Part shown: positions 57,111-64,000 of the stretch, piece by piece
Position numbering within the stretch: the stretch's first letter is position 1
Layout of the letters: every line of letters starts with the position of its first letter
NCBI RefSeq assembly: GCF_027409185.1
Contig: NC_084461.1
Location: 186,780,001 to 186,844,000 of the forward strand
Source of the DNA: Cynocephalus volans
Lineage: Eukaryota > Chordata > Mammalia > Dermoptera > Cynocephalidae
Length of the DNA: 64,000 nt
Reading direction: 5' to 3'
Translations under genes and position numbers: made by a program
Notes under the pieces: model-generated
The model's input: only the letters and a program-made list of their open reading frames with translations
What the model was told of the DNA's origin: nothing
Databases searched by the model: none

Positions 57111-58140
57111 TCGCACCTTGCTCACCATCCCGGGGCTCGACAGGAGTTGCGGCCGGGAGGGCGGGCGCGCCGGGGCTGGGGCTCGCCTCCCAGGGGCCGC
57201 GGGGGGTGCAGACAAAGAGGCGGCGGCGGGGGGCGCGGGCCGGTACAGGCTCCGGGGCCGGACGGCCGGGGCGGGCGCGGCGGTGGCGGAGCGCGGGGAG
57301 GAGCCGCCCGGCGTCTTCTCCTGGCGGCGCGCGCCCGCCCGGCCCCGCGGCGGCGGCGGCGCGTCACGCTCTCCCCCGCCCCGAGCCGACGAGCCGGGAG
57401 GCGGCGGCCGCGGCTGCTGCTGCTGCAGTGGGGCAGGTGGCGGCGACCGGCGGCGTCTGAGGCGGTGAGCGGGGTGCGGCGCGGGTCCTCTCCCCTTCCC
57501 GTCCCCTCCTCTCCTTCCCGCCTCCCGCCCCGCCGGGCTCGCTCCTGCCCACCCGCTCGGGGCCGGGGGCCCGGCGTCCGTGAGGGGGGGCCGAGCCCCA
57601 CGCGCCGGAGCCGCCTCGGAGGGGACCCTGGGAGCCCCCGGAGGTCGGCGTGGGAGGCCAGTGGTCCCTGAGGTGCTCTCCCCGAGCCGGAGAAGTGGCC
57701 GGCCCCGTCAGCGCCGAGCCGGGCCTTCCCTTCCTCCGCCCGCCTCAAGATGGAGCTTGGACTCCTTGCCCCTGCGCCGCCCCGGGCGCCGCACGCTTCC
57801 CGGCGTGCCTCTCCCTTCCCCTCGGCCCTGGGGGGCGTCTGGGGTAGGCCGGATCCCCGGGAGACCGGGGCGGGGCAGGACCTGTTGCCCCGGTCCCCGC
57901 GGCCGACACCTGAGCATTCCTCAGGCCCCCGGCCCCCGGCGCCCGGTGCCCGCGAGCCGAATGGAGGGCGCCCTGGCTGTGGCCTCCCCGGCGGCCCAGC
58001 TCGCCCGCCCGGCTTTTGTTTTCCTCCCAAGCGGGGCTGTGATTCTTGGAGAAGGTGGAAGGCTAGAGGTGGTCAGATGGCTCCCGGATTTCTGATAATA
58101 CCGCTGCCCGGTAACCCGAACCTTCTACCGCGGCAGGGGA
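57111..58140 (+). promoter_or_regulatory. CLIP1: CpG island, probable CLIP1 promoter
   Basis: About 1 kb of very GC-rich, CpG-dense sequence, with GC-box-like GGGGCGGG/CCGCCC runs and no TATA box: the form of a broadly expressed promoter. Synteny gives the identity: in human, CLIP1 lies next to ZCCHC8 in the same orientation, about 49 kb downstream, and here the distance is about 46 kb. CLIP1 encodes CLIP-170, a CAP-Gly protein that tracks microtubule plus ends. Long open frames on both strands here are a by-product of high GC. Confidence 0.8.
57340..57464 (+). other. CLIP1: probable non-coding first exon of CLIP1
   Basis: A consensus donor GGCG|GTGAGC lies at 57464/57465 in the island. The sequence before it (GCGTCACGC, then GGC/GCT runs, ending GCGTCTGAGGCG) has no ATG leading to a convincing CLIP1 start, consistent with a 5' UTR exon. 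The 5' limit is a guess. I cannot verify it against a transcript. Confidence 0.5.
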
Positions 58141-58754
58141 TTGGCTCGGAAGACAGATGACACTTGTTCAGAGGTTATTTTAAAAGCAGAGCCGTCTGAT
58201 TCCCCGAATTTGGAGGTCCTGGGCTTCAAAAATCTGATTTTGATTTGGGGGTGAACCGCGAATCCATCTGTTTCTCCACTTCATGTGGCTTTTCCATCTG
58301 GCAGGAACCGAGCACCAGCCCCTCCTTTTAACAGCCCCTCCTCTTTGGTATGAAGAAATTATACGTTAAGTCTGTAATCGGTTTAGATACCTGTTTTTAG
58401 CTAAACTTGGGGCCAATTGCTGTTTTTAAAAAGGAGGGTGGGTGGGGAAGATTCTGTAATTTTTTCTTTTTTTGTTTTTGTGATTCAGCAGCCTTGCCTT
58501 CTTCCTCTTTTAGGTTAGGACAGTGTCTGGCCTGTGAGAGCTCTATGAGTATTAGTGTTGTGGCTGCTGCTGTTATGGTTATGATTCTGGTTATTACTAT
58601 TTTTTCATTACTGCCACTATTACCTATAGTATCTGCGAGTCAGGAGAGCAGTGTGTTTGAGGTTTAATGATATAACCTTTTGCAAGAATGCTTGTCAGCC
58701 TTGGGGCATTTCTTCTCTGGAAAAAACAACAATTAGGGTTTATTAAGGGCTTCT

Positions 58755-58955
58755 GTGGCCAGGCTCCAGGCAAGTCTTTTATGTGTTTTATCTCATTTAA
58801 TCAACCCAACCTAATGAGGGTGCTATCATTATCCCTATTTTACAGAGGGGGCACAGAAAGGTCAAGTAACTTGTACAAGGTCACACAGCTAATAGGTGGT
58901 GGTGTCAGGACTTGAACTCAGGTTTTCTCACTCTAGGTGCTTAGTTATTAGTGTA
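58755..58955 (-). repeat. MIR
   Basis: 'attatccctattttacagagggggcacagaaaggtcaagtaacttgtacaaggtcacacagctaatagg...cttgaactcagg' is a well-kept reverse MIR core. Confidence 0.9.
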
Positions 58956-59465
58956 GTCAATCTCTGGCAAAGAGCAAGGCTGGCCTTTAGTTAAAGCAAA
59001 GGAAGTAGGTGATTTTTTGGCTAAGGGCTTGTGCCCAGTTTTTGAGGTTCAGAGAAAACAGTAAAGTACTTCTTAGGCTTCCCACAAGGCCTATGTTCAA
59101 AGGGATAAAAACCAAGACTGGGTGGGACCCTACATAGGTGTTCTGTCTGAAGATCAAGATTTTGCTTTTGTCTACTTTTTCAATCCTTGCCTGAACTCCA
59201 GCTTGTGCTTGAGCACAACATAAGCCAATGTGGTTTCTGTTCTTTAGGAGTTTAGAATTTAGTACCTTTCTTATTTATGTTTTTTTAAAAAAATTTTTAC
59301 CCAGTGTCTAACATTTGAGTCTGTCACATTTCACATGACCCTTAATGTGTGTGAACTAATTCAGTAATATTTCACTCTTGCTTTTTTTTTTTTTTAGTTG
59401 GGAGGGTGGAGTCACATGATACAAAGCATGGTGACCTGTGAACAAGAAACCTGTGGCAGGTGTTC

Positions 59466-59527
59466 AAAATTGTTTCAAGTAAAGATGTGCTCGCTTCGGC
59501 AGCACATATACAAAATTGTTTCAAGTA
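59466..59527 (+). pseudogene. RNU6-pseudogene: tail-less U6 snRNA head (25 nt) with TSD
   Basis: 59487-59511 is exactly the first 25 nt of U6 (GTGCTCGCTTCGG...ATATAC). TSD AAAATTGTTTCAAGTA at 59466-59481 and 59512-59527, extendable to ~20 bp with one mismatch. There is no A-tail. In intact U6 the next bases are TAAAATTGG, almost the same as the right TSD start. Confidence 0.93.
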
Positions 59528-59571
59528 GAGAGACAATATCCAGAAAAGGGATTTAAATTTGATTCTTGCTT

Positions 59572-59684
59572 TTATTTATGTATTTATGTATTTATTTATT
59601 TGGCATCTGGCTGTTATGGGATCCAAACCCTTGACCTTGATGTTACAAAACTGCACTCTAACCAACTGAGCTAACCAGCCGGCC
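59572..59684 (-). mobile_element. CYN-type SINE, class C
   Basis: (TTTA)n/(TGTA) tail, 'ggcatctggctgttatgggatccaaacccttgacc', 'ctctaaccaactgagctaaccagccgg'. TSD TGATTCTTGCTT at 59560-59571 and 59685-59696. Confidence 0.94.
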
Positions 59685-59952
59685 TGATTCTTGCTTAAGT
59701 GCTATCTTTTGGAATTCAAAACCCAATGGATGGTGTGTAAGAGATGAATTTGTCCTCTTATCCCCATACAAAAATAGGTATCTTTGAATTTGTTACATAT
59801 TGGCCACCTGGTATTCTTCATTATTATTTACAGCTCTTGTCTTCCTAGAATATATGTATCAAGGGCAGGGTGCTGTCTTGTCTTTCACATTATGGGACTC
59901 TGCAGAGTCCCTTGTGATCAGTAAATATTTATTGTGTATACTTTCCTATTTG

Positions 59953-60072
59953 TTTTTTATTTTTGTTTTTGTTTTTGTTTTTTTAAAAAGATGACCAGTA
60001 AGGGGATCTTAACCCTTGACTTGGTGTCAGCACCAAGCTCTCCGAAGCGAGCCACGAGCCACGGGCCGGCCC
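59953..60072 (-). mobile_element. CYN-type SINE, single class B monomer
   Basis: 'aaagatgaccagtaaggggatcttaacccttgacttggtgtcagcacc...gagccacgagccacgggccggcc'. TSD TATACTTTCCTATTTG / TATACTTTCTTATTTG (59937-59952, 60073-60088). Confidence 0.93.
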
Positions 60073-61821
60073 TATACTTTCTTATTTGTATGCATCTATT
60101 CAGGACCTTGTTTAACCCTGGGAGGCCTTGTAACTGATAGTTGCACATACAGCTTTTTCCTGGAATTGTGCTCCTGGCAGCAAAGCCCTCCTTTTTAGTC
60201 TTAAAAGATTCAGGGTTCATTCTCAAACACTGCTATACATAGAAAAAAAAGTTTCATGATTCCAAATCTATGTTTAATATAAACTTCTATGTCTAATATT
60301 AAGTATTTTCAATCTCAATTGGAAAGCAGTCAGTGTTACCCTGGATATGATTTTTTTTTTTAAGAGCTGTTCAGGGAGGCTTTAAACTATTACAGTGTCA
60401 TATATTTTTAATAGACATAGTGTATGTATTCTGTATAGGTGGAACTCAATCCATATGCTTTAAATCATAATTTGAGTTACAATGCACTTTTATGGGCAAA
60501 CATATTGACCGATAATACTATAGAAGAATTTTAAGGAAGAATGACCTCTTCAGATTTCAATCAGGGGAACAGAGGGAGGCCTTTTTTTTTATTGAGTAGG
60601 TTGGCTGTAATTAACCAACCTTGAATTTTACTAGGACATCTGGGTTAATATCCTGGTCCTGGCACCAAGTACCAAGGAATCTTGGACACAGTTAGTAAAG
60701 AGCTTTTTTTTTTTTAAATCTCCATCTGGCACTTCCAGAAGGACAGATTCCACTAGCACTAACTCACTGGGCAGGTCTGTTTTTTAATTGTCTATTTATT
60801 GTGTTCCAGTAACAAAATCTTCAAAGTATTCTTTGCAAAATCTTTGAAAAGAGGAAGTAGTTATATTACAGAATCCCTATTGGGAACCCTCTTGGGTATC
60901 TCTTTCCCTGGGGAAATGTATTCTCATCTGCCTCTTCTGAGGAATCCTAATGAGACTACAGGCAGACATTTTGATGCCCTAATGTTATTTATGAGCATAA
61001 GTTCTGACTTGAATTGAGTAGTTTGATTTTGTATTCTTTTTTGCTTACTTATGTGTAAGTATAGCTTGGATTAGATCCCAGTTTAACTCTGCTCTTTTTT
61101 TGTTTTTCTGCCCATTTTTTACACTTAGAATTGCTGAGTCCTTGATTTACAATATCTTCTCTGAAGTTAAGGGCCTGAAGATCCAGATGTTTAGGATGTG
61201 CAAGTCATCCAAAATTTGGGTTTGATGTATAAAGGGAAGGCAACTTTAATGGTCACCCCCCACCCCGCCCCGATTCTACAAATCCCTTTTTTTACTCAAG
61301 TAGTGCACTGAAATATTTGGCATTATTATTTTCCCCTCTTCTCAGGAAAGATAAGAGATAACGGAGATGTTTTCCTAAAAATCTTTTAAACTTTTGACCT
61401 CCTGCCTTCTCTGATTTACTCAATATAAAGACTTCTTATTGGCGACATTATGTTTTAATAGCTTAAGGCTGGAAGGAACCAATTTGGATTTTTCCTTTCC
61501 AGACTATAGAATAAATAAACTTTATAAGCAGGGTAATTTTTTATAGCTTAAGTGGAGGAAAACTCTTAACACTAGATTTCTTTTATAGTTGGATGACTAG
61601 AAAAAGTGTGTGTCTTTTTCACATGAGACCGTGTTACTAACTTCTGTTGTAAGACTTAGGTTGTTACACTGAGAATCTAGTATGAGAGTGAAATTTAAAT
61701 TTTAGAAAGTGTTTTTCAGTGAAGTTTTTTTTTTTAAGGTTCTCAAGTTTATTTTTTCCTTACATACCAGTTTTATGATGGTCCTTACATTTTAATAACA
61801 TCTGTTCTTTTCTTAAAATAC

Positions 61822-62239
61822 AGTTGGCCCTCTGTTTCTATGGGTTCCGAATCTGTGGATTCAACCAACTGTGGATGGAAAATATTCAGGAAAAAAAATT
61901 CCATGATGTTTCAAAAAACGAAACTTGAGTTTGCCATGCTCCAAGTACTACACTGAATTCATGCAACTGAAGTGATGTGTAGGCATTGTATTAGTTGTAT
62001 AAGTAATCTAGAGATGATTTAAAGTATATGGGAGGATGTACGCAGGTTATATGCAAATACGAGTGGTCTTCAAAATTTCATGGAAAGATTTGTATTATCT
62101 TTTAATTCCATTTTTCCATAGACTTTTTGAAGTATCCTTGAACTGAGCCATTTTGTGTCAGGGACTTGAGCATCTGCGGATTTTGGTATTCACAGGGGGC
62201 CTGGAACCAGTTCCCCAGAGATACCGAGAGACAGCTGTA
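61822..62239 (-). mobile_element. MER2 with a mariner-like MITE inside
   Basis: CAGTTGGCCCTCTGTTTCTA at the left, 'aagtaatctagagatgatttaaagtatatgggaggatg', and 'ggaaccagttccccagagataccgagagacagctg' at the right. The MITE splits it at 62058-62140. Confidence 0.82.
62058..62140. mobile_element. mariner-like MITE, copy 3, inside MER2
   Basis: CGAGTGGTCTTCAAAATTTC ... CCATAGACTTTTTGAAGTAT then CCTTG. MER2 text continues on both sides, so the MITE is the younger. Confidence 0.78.
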
Positions 62240-62411
62240 TGTGAGTTCATCGCATAAATTATAAAACATACACATACATAAAAGCACAGAAAAAATCAAA
62301 TTATCTATAATTCTACTGTCCAGGGAAAGTCATTTCAATGTTTTAGGGTGTGTCCTTCCAGTCTTTCGTACTTTATACTTTAAAAAAAATTTATGTCTGG
62401 ATCTATATATC

Positions 62412-62515
62412 TATTTTTTTTTTTTTTTTGTCAGCTGACCGGTATGGAGATCTGAACCCTTGACCTTGGTGCCACTAGCACCACGCTCTCCCAAGTGAGC
62501 TAACCAGCCAGCCCT
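62412..62515 (-). mobile_element. CYN-type SINE
   Basis: T-run, 'gtcagctgaccggtatggagatctgaacccttgacc', 'ctctcccaagtgagctaaccagccagccc'. Confidence 0.9.
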
Positions 62516-62589
62516 ATATTTAAGTAATTAAAATTAAAAATTTTTTTTCTATTTTTAAGTAATTAAAAATGTAATATTTTCATTGATAA

Positions 62590-62834
62590 TACGATGAGTC
62601 TTCAAAAAGTTCATTGAAAGATTAATATATCTTTTAATTCCATTTTTCCGCAAACTTTTTTTTTTTTTTTTTTTGTCGTTTTTTCGTGACCGGCACTCAG
62701 CCAGTGAGTGCACTGGTCATTCTTATATAGGATCCGAACCCGCGGCGGGAGCGTCGCCGCGCTCCCAGCACAGCACTCTACCGAGTGCGCCACGGGCTCG
62801 GCCCTTTCCACAAACTTTTTGAAGTATCCTTGTA
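62590..62834. mobile_element. mariner-like MITE, copy 4, split by a SINE
   Basis: TACGATGAGTCTTCAAAAAG ... right arm CCACAAACTTTTTGAAGTAT then CCTTGTA. TA at both ends fits the mariner target site. Confidence 0.8.
62661..62804 (-). mobile_element. CYN-type SINE, class A, inside a MITE
   Basis: Minus-strand full copy. TSD TTTCCGCAAACTTTTT (62645-62660) / TTTCCACAAACTTTTT (62805-62820). Confidence 0.95.
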
Positions 62835-62889
62835 TTCTCAGCAAACCAGCACGGTGAATCAGAAGATATATTAAGAAGTTTGGGATCCT

Positions 62890-63030
62890 GGATTTGCTGT
62901 AGCCCCACCTCTACGAGTCACGTGAACTTGGGCAAATTGTTTAACTTCTCTCAATCAGCTTCTTGTTCTGTCAAATGGGAGTAACACCTGCCCTGCCCAC
63001 CCATAGGGTTACTATATTGATGAAAGGGGA
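62890..63030 (+). repeat. MIR
   Basis: 'cccacctctacgagtcacgtgaacttgggcaaattgtttaacttctctcaatcagcttcttgttctgtcaaatgggagtaac' is a MIR core in + orientation. Confidence 0.85.
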
Positions 63031-63379
63031 GTAACGGACGGGATTTGGCCTTGATGAACTGGAGATCCCTAGATAACCTTGGAAGGTCATAAGAGTAGTG
63101 CAGAGGAAGCCCTCAGTGCTTTCAAATACCAGAGGGCCAGGGAAGAGGAAGACAGAGGAAAGGCCAGTTGTATATCACTGGTTGCCTTTGTGTCAGCTGT
63201 GTTTATTTTGTGCATATTAATTTATAGTAATGCTTTTCAGATGAGTGTGGCCAATAGAAAGTGTCCTGTGGAGTGGGAGAGAACCCCAGAAATGCTGATT
63301 TATCAAACATTCATTGAGTGCTGTGAAGACTTTGTCCTAGGCACAAGGATTTATCTGTCTCATAAAGTAAGACACCTAT

Positions 63380-63726
63380 TGCTATGGTTTGAATGTGTCC
63401 CCCAAAAATCATGTGTTGGAAACTTAACCCCCAGAGCAATAGTGCTGGGAGATGGGACCTATTGGGAGGTGTTTAGGCCATGAGGGCTCTGTCCTCATGA
63501 ATGGATTAATGTTATCATGGGAATGGATGTGTCATAACAGTGAGTTTGGTCCTTCTTGCTCGCTCTTGTGTGCCATGTTATGTTACAGCAAGAAGGCTCA
63601 TACCAGATGCAGCCCCTCAGTCTTGGACTTCCTAGCATCCAGAACTGTGAGCCAATAAATTTCTGTTCTTTATAAATTACCCATTCTTAGATATTCTGTT
63701 ATAACAGCACAAAACACACTAACACA
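63380..63726 (+). mobile_element. solo LTR, ERVL-MaLR type (MST/MLT-like)
   Basis: TGCTATGGTTTGAATGTGTC at the start; 'aaggctcataccagatgcagcccctcagtcttggacttcc', 'gtgagccaataaatttctgttc' (AATAAA) and an end at ...CACTAACACA. Non-coding. Confidence 0.85.
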
Positions 63727-64000
63727 AGGACTATAGGTAAAATATAAGTGAAAACAGACGTGTGATGGGACTGTGGAAGATGATCATTTGGCTTGGGTAC
63801 GTGTATATGGAAGGGAATCATGGAAGGCTTCTGGAGTAGGAATTAGCACTTGTGTTTGACTTTGATGGAGATGTAGGGTTTCTAGGCAGGGATAGATTAG
63901 GTAAGATATTCTAGGCCAGAGTGAGCAAAGACTTGGTGTGTAAAAGTAGCATGTATAGGTAATAGCACGTAGTCTGGTGTTCTGTAGTTTGATGGCAGGT

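Larger units (their letters stand above)
57465..64000 (+). other. CLIP1: CLIP1 first intron (partial)
   Basis: From the GTGAGC donor to the window end, no CAP-Gly coding exon is seen. Holds MIR, MER2, MITE, SINE and LTR copies. 60240-61800 and 63727-64000 contain nothing I can name. Confidence 0.6.

Noticed and set aside
57122-58030. 302-codon open frame on the minus strand in the CpG island, and long + frames there
   Set aside because: Extreme GC content removes stop codons in all frames. Composition is Arg/Pro/Gly/Ala noise without any domain, and it overlaps a promoter.
1-64000. CRISPR arrays, operons, phage or bacterial systems
   Set aside because: The sequence is mammalian throughout: spliced exons, SINE/LINE/LTR repeats, CpG island. 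The regular short repeats are microsatellites.

Overview
This window is vertebrate nuclear DNA from a placental mammal, most likely a colugo (Dermoptera, Galeopterus or Cynocephalus). The species call rests on more than 40 copies of tRNA-Ile-like SINEs that match the CYN family known from flying lemurs. They are mixed with mammal-wide repeats (MIR, L2, MER2, MaLR and ERVL LTRs) and a young L1 lineage with a GT-rich, G-tract 3' UTR.

Two genes lie on the + strand. From 1 to about 11.7 kb are the last four coding exons and 3' UTR of ZCCHC8, the scaffold subunit of the NEXT (nuclear exosome targeting) complex. Exons are at 1941-2062, 3363-3449, 3702-3819 and 10034-10815; all have AG/GT borders and join in frame to give the C-terminal ~368 residues. 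From about 57.1 to 58.1 kb is a strong CpG island with a likely non-coding first exon ending at a GT donor at 57465. Human gene order (ZCCHC8, then CLIP1 in the same direction about 49 kb downstream) makes this the CLIP1 (CLIP-170) promoter, and 57.5-64 kb its first intron. No CLIP1 coding exon is visible.

The 45 kb between the genes is almost entirely retrotransposon. Two full-length but broken L1 elements lie in inverted orientation: L1-A (17.65-24.0 kb, minus) and L1-B (42.8-49.2 kb, plus, with a perfect 16-bp target-site duplication, TSD). Their ORFs are close relatives, but their 5' UTRs are unrelated; that of L1-A is a tandem array of ~100/135 bp monomers. Older L1, LTR and DNA-transposon copies fill the rest.

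SINE copies fall into three classes used in the entries. Class C: a monomer closely resembling tRNA-Ile (TTAGCTCAGTTGGTTAGAGC and a GGTTCGATCC-type B box). Class B: a tRNA-like dimer ending TTACCGGTCATCTTTAAA, sometimes only its right monomer. Class A: a CpG-rich form with a GCGCTGGGAGCGC block and a tail of GTCACGAAAAAGAC then poly(A).

The most notable content is a set of unusual L1-machinery products: two full-length U6 snRNA/L1 chimeras with perfect TSDs (25.0-25.26 and 34.14-34.53 kb), a 25-nt U6 head without tail whose target can pair with the next U6 bases (59.47-59.53 kb), and a 3'-truncated tail-less SINE with a perfect 17-bp TSD (31.2-31.34 kb). Each records an atypical reverse-transcription event.
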